From Candidatus Cloacimonetes bacterium 4572_55 (GTDB lineage: Bacteria > 4572-55), in the NCBI GenBank assembly GCA_002084765.1, contig NBMB01000060.1:1-42993 (forward strand): 42,993 nt of DNA, given 5' to 3'. This document shows positions 24,879 to 33,593 of this stretch, piece by piece; position 1 is the stretch's first letter, and every line of letters begins with the position of its first letter. Position numbers and translations under genes: made by a program. Under the pieces are notes generated by a model. The model saw only the letters and a list, made by a program, of their open reading frames with translations. It ran no database searches and was not told the DNA's origin.

Positions 24879-25508
24879 TCAATCACCGCCTAAATATGAT
24901 TTTTCAATTCCTAAGATAACTTTCAGACCAATCGAAATCGCACCTAACGACGCCCCGATCTTGATGCCTCTTTTCCCTGCGTTATTTGGATAATTCATAA
25001 TCCATTCGGTGATATCCGGGAGTCTTTCCCAGATAAATTCACCCAAACTGACCCGACCTATCATGACGATTGTCGCGGTAACCAACAGAAGAATGGCTTC
25101 GGTAGTTCGGGCGCGAAAGGCTCGGAAAGCCGCGGACGCAATGAAGAATGCAAGTAGTGCAAACATAGTGCTTTGCATCGGAACATACATGCTATTATAC
25201 ATAAAATCAAATATTGGCAGGCTGTCATCAGGGTCTTTTCCCAACAAGATACCGGATAGCATCATGATTACCAAAGCGATCAACATAACGATTTTATATT
25301 CCCAATCTTGCCCACGGCGACATATTACCCCGCTATTGATCTTGATTATATTGGCAACACCGAGGATATAGGCGAAAGCCACAATGACAACTGCCCAATC
25401 CTGCAATCTTCCGGATATATCTTGAACTAAATAATGGGGTATAAAAAGCTGCGCTACCATAAAAATGCCAAAGATCGCTGTGATAGCCAGCGGAATTTCT
25501 CGTTTCAT
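24879..25508 (-). CDS. Six-helix membrane protein, second gene of an unassigned operon
   Basis: A 209-residue integral membrane protein with about six hydrophobic segments: ITAIFGIFMVAQLF, WAVVIVAFAYILGV, IVMLIALVIMMLSGILL, FALLAFFIASAAF, ILLLVTATIVMI, and GASLGAISIGLKVIL. GGAGACTTTT precedes the start. A charged loop (RRGQDWEYK) and an acidic loop (GKDPDDSLPIFD) lie between helices. I do not recognise it. It sits between two operon partners on the same strand, which suggests a membrane complex. Confidence 0.75.
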   Translation of the reverse strand: MKREIPLAITAIFGIFMVAQLFIPHYLVQDISGRLQDWAVVIVAFAYILGVANIIKINSGVICRRGQDWEYKIVMLIALVIMMLSGILLGKDPDDSLPIFDFMYNSMYVPMQSTMFALLAFFIASAAFRAFRARTTEAILLLVTATIVMIGRVSLGEFIWERLPDITEWIMNYPNNAGKRGIKIGASLGAISIGLKVILGIEKSYLGGD

Positions 25509-25541
25509 AAAAGTCTCCTCATATCCAAGACAGGTTTCAGG

Positions 25542-26633
25542 TTAGCGGATAAAAAACCATTCTGTTAAAAAATGAACGCCAAATGTCTCCAGAACTACGC
25601 CGAGCAACATGATAATGCTCAACACGACTTTTGCCCAATCAGAGCCTTTAAGACTGCCCACCAGTTCTGGGTCTTTGGAAAGATACGCGCTCGCCGCGTA
25701 AATTTCCTCGCCGATCAGGGTATAGTCGCACGCCGCGACAAAAAACGGGAGTTGATGCTCGTTTGCGGTTCCTGCAACTTGAATGGCTCCGGCAAGCACG
25801 CCAGTCTCGGCAATGACCAACGATTCCGCGAAAAATGAGCCGAGAAGAAGATTCGCCGCCGGCTTTTCTCGCAACATAATGCCGTTGACGCCCGCGGCGT
25901 AGGCAAACTGCTCATCGGAGATAAAACGGACGTTTTCCGGTTTAAAGGCGTCGGGTCGTCCAGCGTCCAGATAGCCTTTTTTGACCATCTCTTCCGCTAC
26001 CGGAACCACAAAAGGCGGGCGAATAGGCACGATAAGGTCGGACTCATACTCGCCGATCACTCTTGCCACATTTTCCAAAATCACCATACTGGCGATGGTC
26101 TGGATGTTGTTCATATCGTCGATGCCAGGCACATAAAGAACCGGCTTGCCCATCTCGGTGCAGCGCCCAATCGCTTCGGAGATCGCGTCGAGACCCGGAA
26201 TTCGACGAATGAATTGATTGGGATCAGTCTTTGCTTTCCAACTGAAGAAAAGCACCATGCCACAAAAGGCAATCAAGATAATAAAAATCGTGATCTTAGT
26301 CATATCGAACCAGTCTACGCGAATTTTGCTCATATCCACCAACCGACTCTGATATTGCGCGCTCAGTTGTCTGCCCAGGGCTCCAACCAACTCCTGTCGA
26401 AAGGCTTGTTCGTTTATAAAAACCTTCCCTTGTAGAGGGGCTAAAGCCACGACCAAATTTTCGGGTATATCGCCCTGTTCCGCGCTTTCATTCAGGCTTT
26501 TCATAATATCACGCGTGATCTCATATTTGAAATTTTTTCCCTCCTCCTCTTGTGCGTATAGAGGCGGAAGCACGAGAAAAAAAGTCATCAAAATAAATAA
26601 AATTAGCGACCTAAATCTCCCTACGTTTTTCAT
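25542..26633 (-). CDS. Membrane protein with large soluble domain, first gene of an unassigned operon (possibly DUF6754)
   Basis: A 363-residue protein. A signal-like N-terminus (~8-28, ending LYAQ) is followed by ~80 soluble residues, a membrane helix at ~112-132 (TIFIILIAFCGMVLFFSW), a long soluble domain (~140-330) and a final helix (VVLSIIMLLGVVLETFGV). The domain has conserved-looking GKPVLYVPGIDDMNNIQTI and VAACDYTLIGEEIYAASAYL. It may belong to the uncharacterised DUF6754 family; that name is from memory and should be checked. It is the first of four leftward genes encoding membrane proteins. GGAGAGGAGACGG precedes the start. Confidence 0.75.
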   Translation of the reverse strand: MKNVGRFRSLILFILMTFFLVLPPLYAQEEEGKNFKYEITRDIMKSLNESAEQGDIPENLVVALAPLQGKVFINEQAFRQELVGALGRQLSAQYQSRLVDMSKIRVDWFDMTKITIFIILIAFCGMVLFFSWKAKTDPNQFIRRIPGLDAISEAIGRCTEMGKPVLYVPGIDDMNNIQTIASMVILENVARVIGEYESDLIVPIRPPFVVPVAEEMVKKGYLDAGRPDAFKPENVRFISDEQFAYAAGVNGIMLREKPAANLLLGSFFAESLVIAETGVLAGAIQVAGTANEHQLPFFVAACDYTLIGEEIYAASAYLSKDPELVGSLKGSDWAKVVLSIIMLLGVVLETFGVHFLTEWFFIR

Positions 26634-27069
26634 AATTTTGCCGTCTCCTCTCCGATTATCGCTTTAATCAAAAAAAAATTTAACGAAAAATCTGAAATTT
26701 ATTAAAAAAAAACATGATTGCAAGCATACGATATAAAGGAATTCATGTCAAGTAAAATGTCAAAAATTTATCAAAATCCACATAGCTAATTTTATTGGAT
26801 CGACGATTTTCCGTTTGAAATTCGCCATAATTGATTATATTAATTCGAGGCGGGTCTCCAATTTATTTTTTTTATTTTGGATTCTGAAACTCTTAAGGAC
26901 ATAATTGTAGTGAGTAAAACGCGCGCAAAAACTCAGTTTTCCTGAAAAATTCGTAAAAAAATATAATTCTTTAATTATCAACTCTTAATCTGCGATAATC
27001 TGCGTAATCTGCGGATCGATTTCCGTGATGACGAATAATCCAAGACTTAGGGATGATGAGGAATAGACA
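26634..27069. other. AT-rich divergent intergenic region
   Basis: About 430 bases between the leftward membrane operon and the purH remnant. It has A- and T-rich runs and the 'CTGCG' repeat at 26987-27020. No gene or hairpin is evident. Confidence 0.45.
26987..27020 (+). repeat. Dispersed 'ATCTGCG' repeat, copy 1
   Basis: AATCTGCGATAATCTGCG followed by TAATCTGCGGATCGAT: three tandem units of about 10 bases. Related copies are at 32381-32404 and 37691-37712, all on the plus strand just upstream of a gene. Confidence 0.7.
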
Positions 27070-27645
27070 ATGCGGGTTAAAAAAGTTTTGATGAGTGTGG
27101 CAAATCACAAAGGTCTGGTCGATTTTGCCAGGCGGTTATGCCATATCGACATTGATATTATTGCTGTCGAAGAAACCATGAGGATGTTGATGGATAACAA
27201 AATCTGCGTGGGGTCGTTCGACGATTTCGTATCCCGACCCGCCTTGAGCTATCCACATTCGAGGATGTTGCATCCCAATGTGCTGGATTCTATATTCTCG
27301 TCAGATACGGATCGGAGCGATTTCGACCCGGTTCAGTTGATTGTCATCAATCTCGATCCGTATCGTCGCTCTCCTTCATTCACCGCCCCGATCGAGAATA
27401 TGAGCCGGATCAATATTGATGAATCGGCTATTATTCGCGCCGCTGCAAAAAATTATCATCGGATCGCGGTCGTGGTCGATCCATCCGATTATCTCGGTAT
27501 CTGGTGGGAATTGAATCATAACGGATTTTGCTTATCCTTGGAGACTCGGCAACGTCTCGCGCTGAAAGCCTTTCAACATACGGTGAGAATCCCCACCAGA
27601 AAGCCGCGCTTTATCGAAAATTGGATACCGATCCAGACGATCTGA
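27070..27645 (+). pseudogene. purH: Diverged PurH homologue, IMP cyclohydrolase (N-terminal) part
   Basis: This frame matches the N-terminal MGS-like domain of PurH (last step of purine synthesis): KKVLMSVANHKGLVDFARRL at the start and DESAIIRAAAKNYHRIAVVVDP before the end. Key positions have changed: the phosphate-binding STGGT is AVEET, and the catalytic-region KTLHP reads RMLHP without the usual GRV. After KAFQHT (~27580) homology continues only in another frame, and about 35 residues that normally link the domains are absent. So a deletion has caused a frameshift. The product is either non-functional or serves another role. Confidence 0.75.
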
Positions 27646-28490
27646 TCAATAATGAGCAACATTCTGGTAAGGAACTTTCTTTCAAAAACATAGCAAATAT
27701 GGACTGCGCGTACGATCTTGCTCGTGAGTTTTCGACGCCGGCTTGCGTCGTGGTTAATCATAACAATCCCTGTGGAGTCGGCTTGGCAAAGACCTTATCT
27801 CAAGCTTATGAGAAGGCACTTTTAATCGATCCGGCGATCGTGTTGGACTCTGTGATTGCGGTCAATCGCCCGGTTGATGCCGAGTTTGCTCATCTCCTGG
27901 TCGACAACGCTGTCAAGGTGGTGATCGCTCCTTCTTTTTTAGCCGACGCGTTTGTGATCTGCAAGAAAAGCAAACACTTGCGCTTGATTAAGATTCTCAA
28001 ATGGGGATATAAAACAGAAAAGTTAAACCTGGATTACAAATCGATCGGAGGGGGACTGCTTGTTCAGGAAAAGTCACCCTGTCGGATGCCTTCGGATCAA
28101 GCAAATGTTGTGACAGAGAGAAAACCGGCACCGAATGAGTTGAGATCGCTTGATCTCGGAAGGCGTGTCGTGAAACATGCCAAATCATACGCGGTGGCTT
28201 TTGCCCGTAATAATCATATTGTGGCTATTGGAGTGGGACAGCCGAATCAGACCCACGCAATAGAATTTGCTATCCATAAAGCCCTGCGACGAAATCTATC
28301 TCTCAAGGGGACCGCGCTTGCCTCCGACGACTCTTTTCTGAGCCGAGATTGCATTGACATAGCGGCTCAAGCCGGTGTGACGGCAGTCGTACAGCCGCTA
28401 CCCAATAAGCGGGATAAAAAGATGATCCAAGCCGCTGACCAACACAATTTGGCAATGATTTTTTCTCACACTCGTCATTATTGTCAGTAA
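27528..28490 (+). pseudogene. purH: Diverged PurH homologue, AICAR transformylase (C-terminal) part
   Basis: True homology begins around 27583 with YGENPHQKAALY, after a frame change from the upstream part. It continues through GKELSFKNIANMDCAYDLA, NNPCGVG, RRVVKHAKSYAVAFARNN and AGVTAVVQPLPNKRD to the usual C-terminus. The catalytic Lys-His pair (KH-NPCG in active enzymes) reads NHNNPCG, so Lys is Asn. The conserved SAFGG segment is replaced (DPAIVLDSVIAVNR) and the C-terminal GMRHFRH is HTRHYCQ. These changes argue against transformylase activity. The overall frame is otherwise open for 300 codons, which is unusual for a long-dead gene. Confidence 0.75.
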
Positions 28491-28574
28491 TTTCAAGATT
28501 TTTTTATTTATGGAGAAATTGTCGAATAATTATATAATTATTAAATATTGATAAATTAAAACAAGGAGTTACGC

Positions 28575-29927
28575 GTGTCGAATTTTGATCTTTTTTCCGA
28601 TCCGGATGAGTTTGATATAGATAAGAAGACGGGTCCCCTGGCGGATCGGATGCGGCCCGAGAGTCTTAATCAATTTGTCGGCCAAGGGCACCTGGTTTCC
28701 AAAGGGAAATTTCTCCGCAGGATGATTGAAAACGATCAGTTGCAATCTTTGATTTTATGGGGACCTCCCGGCAGCGGTAAGACCACGATGGCGCACATCA
28801 TCGCTCACAGTACGGATCATAATTTTACCTCCTTTTCCGCGGTATTTTCCGGCATAAAATCCGTGCGAGCCGTAATGGAACAGTCTCAATCGCGGCTCCG
28901 AATCTACGGTCGAAAGACGATCATTTTTATCGATGAAATACACCGTTTCAATAAGGCGCAGCAGGACGCTTTTTTGCCTTTTGTAGAAAAAGGAGATATT
29001 ATTTTGATCGGCGCGACCACAGAGAACCCCTCTTTTGAGGTCAATTCCGCGCTGCTGTCTCGCTGCCGAGTCCTGGTGTTGCACGCTTTGAACCAAAGGC
29101 AAATCGGAATGATTATCAAACAAGCGTTGGACGACGACAAAAATGGATTGGGCACCGAGAAGCTGAATATTGACGAGGACGCGATCCTGTTGTTGTCAAA
29201 TCTGGCAAACGGCGACGCTCGAGCCGCGTTGACTACGTTGGAGATCGCGTATCAATGGACGAAAATCGAAGAGGAAAAAATTGATCGCATCACAGTGGAA
29301 ATGATCAAAGAGGCGTATCAAAAAAAGACGCTGCGTTATGACAAAACCGCGGACCAGCATTATAATTTGATCTCCGCTCTGCACAAAAGTTTGCGGGGCA
29401 GCCACCCGGACGCGGCTCTCTATTGGATGGTTCGGATGTTGGAGGGCGGCGAAGATCCGCTCTATGTTGCCCGACGCATGATCCGATTTGCTTCTGAGGA
29501 TATCGGAAACGCAGACCCAAACGCCCTGACTGTAGCGATAGCCGCTCGGGACGCGTATCATACGTTAGGGTCTCCAGAAGGCGAGCTGGCTTTGGCGCAA
29601 GCCGCTATCTATCTGGCGACCGCGCCAAAAAGCAATTCTATATATGCCGCATATCGCCAGGTAACCGCGGTTATTAAAAAGACAGGGAATTTGCCGGTTC
29701 CGCTCCATATTCTGAACGCGCCGACCCGCTTGATGAAGTCGCTGGATTACGGAAAAGGGTATCAATACGACCACGATTGCGAGGATAATATCGCGCCTCA
29801 AGAGTGTTTGCCGCGTGAAATACGAGACGAAAAATTTTATGAACCTTCTCGCTTCGGTTTTGAAAAAGAGATCAAAAAACGATTGGGTTGGTGGGAAAAG
29901 AAGAGAAGCAATGTCACATTCTCATGA
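28575..29927 (+). CDS. rarA: Replication-associated recombination protein A (RarA/MgsA AAA+ ATPase)
   Basis: A 450-residue AAA+ ATPase of the clamp-loader group acting at stalled replication forks. Visible motifs are LADRMRPESLNQFVGQGHL (~16-34), Walker A GPPGSGKTT (~62-70), Walker B IIFIDEIHRF (~115-124), sensor-1 GATTENPSFEVN (~150) and LLSRCRV (arginine finger region). The C-terminal half has the RarA-type tetramerisation region (DQHYNLISALHKSLRGSHPD; RMIRFASEDIGNADP). It starts with GTG at 28575 behind AAGGAG. Length is normal for the family. Confidence 0.95.
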   Translation: MSNFDLFSDPDEFDIDKKTGPLADRMRPESLNQFVGQGHLVSKGKFLRRMIENDQLQSLILWGPPGSGKTTMAHIIAHSTDHNFTSFSAVFSGIKSVRAVMEQSQSRLRIYGRKTIIFIDEIHRFNKAQQDAFLPFVEKGDIILIGATTENPSFEVNSALLSRCRVLVLHALNQRQIGMIIKQALDDDKNGLGTEKLNIDEDAILLLSNLANGDARAALTTLEIAYQWTKIEEEKIDRITVEMIKEAYQKKTLRYDKTADQHYNLISALHKSLRGSHPDAALYWMVRMLEGGEDPLYVARRMIRFASEDIGNADPNALTVAIAARDAYHTLGSPEGELALAQAAIYLATAPKSNSIYAAYRQVTAVIKKTGNLPVPLHILNAPTRLMKSLDYGKGYQYDHDCEDNIAPQECLPREIRDEKFYEPSRFGFEKEIKKRLGWWEKKRSNVTFS

Positions 29928-29990
29928 CCAATATTTTTGTTATTATTTGTTACTATTTGCTATTGTTTCTTATTATAATAGAGAGAATTT

Positions 29991-32081
29991 ATGAATTTTT
30001 TTTCAATAAGATTTCAATTTATTGCCGGGTCGATTCTGCCATTAGTAATTTTCATTGTTGTGGGCTTATACTGGTTGCTAAGTTCCTATAATACGAATAT
30101 ACAAATCGTCTCCGAATTAACAGTTGCACGAGCCGAAACAGAGTTTAAGAATATTGAGATGCAAGATATTAATAAACTTTCTGCCACGCTGACTGCTCTT
30201 ATCGAAAATAATGAGATCAAAGATAAATTTCTTGAGCAAGACCGTGAGAAATTAACCGAATTCGTTACGCCACTTTTTGAGGACCTCAGAGAACGCTTCC
30301 AAGTAACCCACTGGTACTTTATTTATCCCGATTCGAGCAAAATCTGTTTTCTGCGTGTTCATAAGCCCTGTAAATATGGCGATGTGATCACGCGGCTCAC
30401 TTTTGAGCATGCTGTGGAAAAAAAAACCTTTGGCGTTGGGAAAGAGTTGGGGAAAACTGCCTTTGCTCTGCGTGTGGTTCATCCCTATTATGGGGCATCC
30501 GGGGAACTCATCGGTTATATGGAGTTGGGCGAAGAGATTGATCACTTTTTTGGGATTATGAAATCACAAACAAAAGAGGAATATGGGCTTCTCGTACTTA
30601 AGAAGTACATAGACAAAAAAAAATGGGTATCCTCTCGTAAACTCAAAGGATTGGAGGATAACTGGGAAAAAAAAGATAAAGTCATCGTTGTTAATACCAC
30701 GTCGGAAGATGAGAATTTATTTGATTTTGACGGAGATATCGAGAGTATTCCAGACGGTGGGCTTGTTCTCAGCCAGATCACGAAAAATGACTCGGTTTAT
30801 ATCAAGGGCATTTTCCCGGTTTACGACGCGGCGATGAGAAAGGTCGGGGGGACCATTGTTTTGAGCAATATAACTCCTATATATAATCAAATATACGTCA
30901 ACCGGAGAGACGCGTTGGTTGTCATTTTTTTCACCCTGTTGGTGAGCCTTGCTATTGCATATTTTGCGTCGAGTTCGATTAATCGCTCTTTGCGCCAGGC
31001 AATGAGGCTTGTCGAGAAGGTCGCTCATGGGGATCTTTCCGTGAAATTTGAGATCACATCACGCGATGAGCTTGGGAAAATGATGACTGCGTTATTGAAA
31101 ATGATCGCCAGTTTGCGGACAATCATTGAGCAGATCGTTTACTTCTCGAATTTAGCCGGGCGGTTATCGTCCAATGCCCATCAGATTAACTCTGGAGTCG
31201 AAGATCAATCCAATACAGCAATAGAAACGTCTGCCGCCATGGAAGGAATGTCGTCCTCAACTCATGAAATGGCAAACAGCGCGAAATTGCTGTCAGACCA
31301 GGTGATGTCGAACCTGGCGTCGATTTTGGATGTCGCGAATAATGCAAAAGATGTCAGTGCTTCGTCTGAATCGGCAGTCAATGAAGCGCGCGCCAGCAGC
31401 GAAGTTGTAAAACAAACCGTGAAGCACATGAAGGCGTCCTCAGAAATTATGGATCATATTGTTACAGTCATTGGGAGGTTCGATGAAAGTAGCAAGCAAA
31501 TTAATAATATTGTGGGTGTGATAGATGATATAGCGAGGCAGACAAATCTACTTGCGCTAAACGCCGCAATTGAGGCGGCGCGCGCTGGCGATCATGGCAA
31601 GGGGTTCGCGGTTGTCGCAAGCGAGGTGCGCAATCTTGCCGAACGCTCCGCCAGCTCTGCAAAGGAGATTAAATATCTTATTAGAAATATCCAGTCGGAC
31701 ACAGGTAAAGTGATAGACGCGTCAAGGCAGGGATCAAATAACGTCGACAAGGGCGTCCAGCTCGCTACACAAGCCGGTAGCGCGCTGGATCGTATTGTCA
31801 GCGCGGTGGACGCTGTGAATCAGATGATGGCGGATATTTCCAAATCCACCTCGCAACAAGCGAAATCTTCAGAAAATATCAATAAAATGGCGGAGCTGAT
31901 GAGACTGGCGACTGATGAACAAATAAGAACCAGCGAGAAGATTGTTCATTATACTGAGAACGTAACAAAAATTGCATTGAATAATACGACTCTTTCAATA
32001 GAATTAAACGATATGACCGGACAATTGAGTAAAAAAGCGGAAGAATTGCACGGCTTAACTTCTTCTTTCAAAGTTGATTAA
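29991..32081 (+). CDS. Methyl-accepting chemotaxis protein with dCache-type sensor
   Basis: A 696-residue receptor. A membrane helix (~8-30) is followed by a periplasmic sensor of ~270 residues with double-Cache features ([33 protein letters not shown]). A second membrane helix lies at ~304-325, then a HAMP domain (~326-380), and the cytoplasmic signalling hairpin with [20 protein letters not shown] followed by [20 protein letters not shown] (~515-560). The sensor likely belongs to the dCache_3 group. It signals to CheA/CheW, none of which are in the window. The start has AGAGAG nearby. No CheB/R-binding pentapeptide is seen at the C-terminus (FKVD). Confidence 0.92.
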   Translation: MNFFSIRFQFIAGSILPLVIFIVVGLYWLLSSYNTNIQIVSELTVARAETEFKNIEMQDINKLSATLTALIENNEIKDKFLEQDREKLTEFVTPLFEDLRERFQVTHWYFIYPDSSKICFLRVHKPCKYGDVITRLTFEHAVEKKTFGVGKELGKTAFALRVVHPYYGASGELIGYMELGEEIDHFFGIMKSQTKEEYGLLVLKKYIDKKKWVSSRKLKGLEDNWEKKDKVIVVNTTSEDENLFDFDGDIESIPDGGLVLSQITKNDSVYIKGIFPVYDAAMRKVGGTIVLSNITPIYNQIYVNRRDALVVIFFTLLVSLAIAYFASSSINRSLRQAMRLVEKVAHGDLSVKFEITSRDELGKMMTALLKMIASLRTIIEQIVYFSNLAGRLSSNAHQINSGVEDQSNTAIETSAAMEGMSSSTHEMANSAKLLSDQVMSNLASILDVANNAKDVSASSESAVNEARASSEVVKQTVKHMKASSEIMDHIVTVIGRFDESSKQINNIVGVIDDIARQTNLLALNAAIEAARAGDHGKGFAVVASEVRNLAERSASSAKEIKYLIRNIQSDTGKVIDASRQGSNNVDKGVQLATQAGSALDRIVSAVDAVNQMMADISKSTSQQAKSSENINKMAELMRLATDEQIRTSEKIVHYTENVTKIALNNTTLSIELNDMTGQLSKKAEELHGLTSSFKVD

Positions 32082-32421
32082 GATTATATCTGGGTAATAA
32101 CAACATTTTTTATCGATAGCGATGGAAATGTGAGGCAGATAGCTGATCTGTTATTGGATCACGGCAGAGCAGCGTTCTGCGTTACTGCCCAATATACATA
32201 TCATCGCCAAAGATCGACTAAAATCGAAATCTTCTGGATTTGTGTCGAAATTCTCGACCAAATAATGCTTGACGTAGGATACCTTACAATCTAAACTATT
32301 GTGTATCCACTCAAAAAATGTGGGTAATTGAACCGGCTTTAACCGCCCCAATGGAAAAAACGAGGGCTAAAGCCTGTCTGTGTAATCTGCATGATCTGCG
32401 GATCCAAAAAGCGAGTCCAAA
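32082..32421. other. Intergenic region upstream of mnmA
   Basis: No convincing gene. It contains a CGTTCTGCGTTAC motif (32173-32185) also seen at 23253-23265 and inverted near 11826-11838, a hairpin of GGCTTTAACC with GGGCTAAAGCC (32335-32374), and the ATCTGC repeat at 32381-32404. Confidence 0.4.
32381..32404 (+). repeat. Dispersed 'ATCTGCG' repeat, copy 2
   Basis: TGTAATCTGCATGATCTGCG followed by GATC, 17 bases before the mnmA start. Same family as 26987-27020 and 37691-37712. Confidence 0.6.
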
Positions 32422-33498
32422 ATGAGTGAACCGACAATATATGTGGCAATGAGCGGCGGTGTAGATAGTAGTGTGGCAGCGGCTCTGTTGGTCGAACAAG
32501 GCTATCGCTGCGAGGGCGCGACCTTGAAGATATTTGACGACCGTTCGCAATCCACAGAAAAAAGCCGCGGGTTTTCGGAACCTATCCGGGACGCCAGGGC
32601 AATCTGTGATAAGCTGAATATTCCGCACCATACGATCGATGTCGTAGATTTTTTTCGGGAAAAAGTGATCGCCCAATTCGTCAATGAATATCTGAACGGG
32701 CGCACACCCAATCCTTGCGTGGAGTGCAATCGCTATGTAAAATTCGGCTATCTGATGGAAAAATTACCCGCTGTTGGCGGAGATCGGATCGCCACAGGTC
32801 ATTATATCCGAGTCGGAAAGCGTGGGAGCCGTTTCGCTCTGAGGAGAGGGGTGGACCGCGCCAAAGATCAGAGCTATTTCTTATGGAGATTGACTCAGGA
32901 ACAGTTGAAACGAGCCCTGTTTCCATTAGGCGAGACGTCCAAGTCGGAAACTCGCAGTCTGGCGAGAGAATTGGGATTCTCGGTCGCAGAAAAACAGGAA
33001 AGTCAGGAGATTTGCTTTATCTCGGACAATAATTACGCGGGATTTGTGAGGCGGAAGGCAGGGAATATGCCGAAACCAGGTCGCATATTGGATATGGATG
33101 GCAATGTTCTGGGAGAGCACAAAGGGATCGCCTATTATACCGTAGGCCAACGCAGAGGGTTGGGATTATCCATGCCGCGTCCCGTGTACGTGGCCAGAAT
33201 CGACGCGAAACAAAATGCCATTATTGTCTCGGAAAACGAAAGTTTGTTCCACAAATGCCTGCGCGCGCATCATGTTGTATGGAGCGGTATGGATTCGTTA
33301 CATCAGCCAATCAACGCGACAGCTCAGATTCGGTATCGCCATCAAGCGCAGCCGGGAAGGCTGTTTTTCTATCCAGACAGCACGGTTGAGTTTTGTTTTG
33401 AGACTCCTCAGCGGGCGATCACCCCGGGTCAATCCGTTGTTTTTTACGATGATAGCGGTTGGATTATAGCGGGTGGAGTCATTGAAAGTGTGTTTTAA
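32422..33498 (+). CDS. mnmA: tRNA 2-thiouridylase MnmA
   Basis: A 358-residue enzyme that adds sulfur to U34 of Lys, Glu and Gln tRNAs in the cytoplasm. The ATP-binding PP-loop SGGVDSS is at ~10-16. The two catalytic cysteines are in NPCVECN (Cys ~99) and QEICFI (Cys ~198). The family block GDRIATGHYIRV and AKDQSYFLWRLTQEQL are present, as is the C-terminal barrel with YTVGQRRGLGL. Length is normal. The start codon follows closely after a dispersed repeat and lacks a strong ribosome site. Confidence 0.95.
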   Translation: MSEPTIYVAMSGGVDSSVAAALLVEQGYRCEGATLKIFDDRSQSTEKSRGFSEPIRDARAICDKLNIPHHTIDVVDFFREKVIAQFVNEYLNGRTPNPCVECNRYVKFGYLMEKLPAVGGDRIATGHYIRVGKRGSRFALRRGVDRAKDQSYFLWRLTQEQLKRALFPLGETSKSETRSLARELGFSVAEKQESQEICFISDNNYAGFVRRKAGNMPKPGRILDMDGNVLGEHKGIAYYTVGQRRGLGLSMPRPVYVARIDAKQNAIIVSENESLFHKCLRAHHVVWSGMDSLHQPINATAQIRYRHQAQPGRLFFYPDSTVEFCFETPQRAITPGQSVVFYDDSGWIIAGGVIESVF

Positions 33499-33593
33499 AT
33501 ATCTAATAATCTCTGAAATACTTTTTAAATATGTTAAAAATATAACCAAAAATATAAATAGCTCTCAAGCAGATCATTGCGACGGGGGAACTC

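Noticed and set aside
27570-27595. Programmed frameshift in the purH homologue
   Set aside because: There is no slippery heptamer or following structure, and the linker residues are missing, which points to a deletion.
32151-32351. 66-residue frame on the minus strand between the chemotaxis receptor and mnmA
   Set aside because: It has no ribosome site, overlaps dispersed repeat material, and shows no family similarity I recognise.
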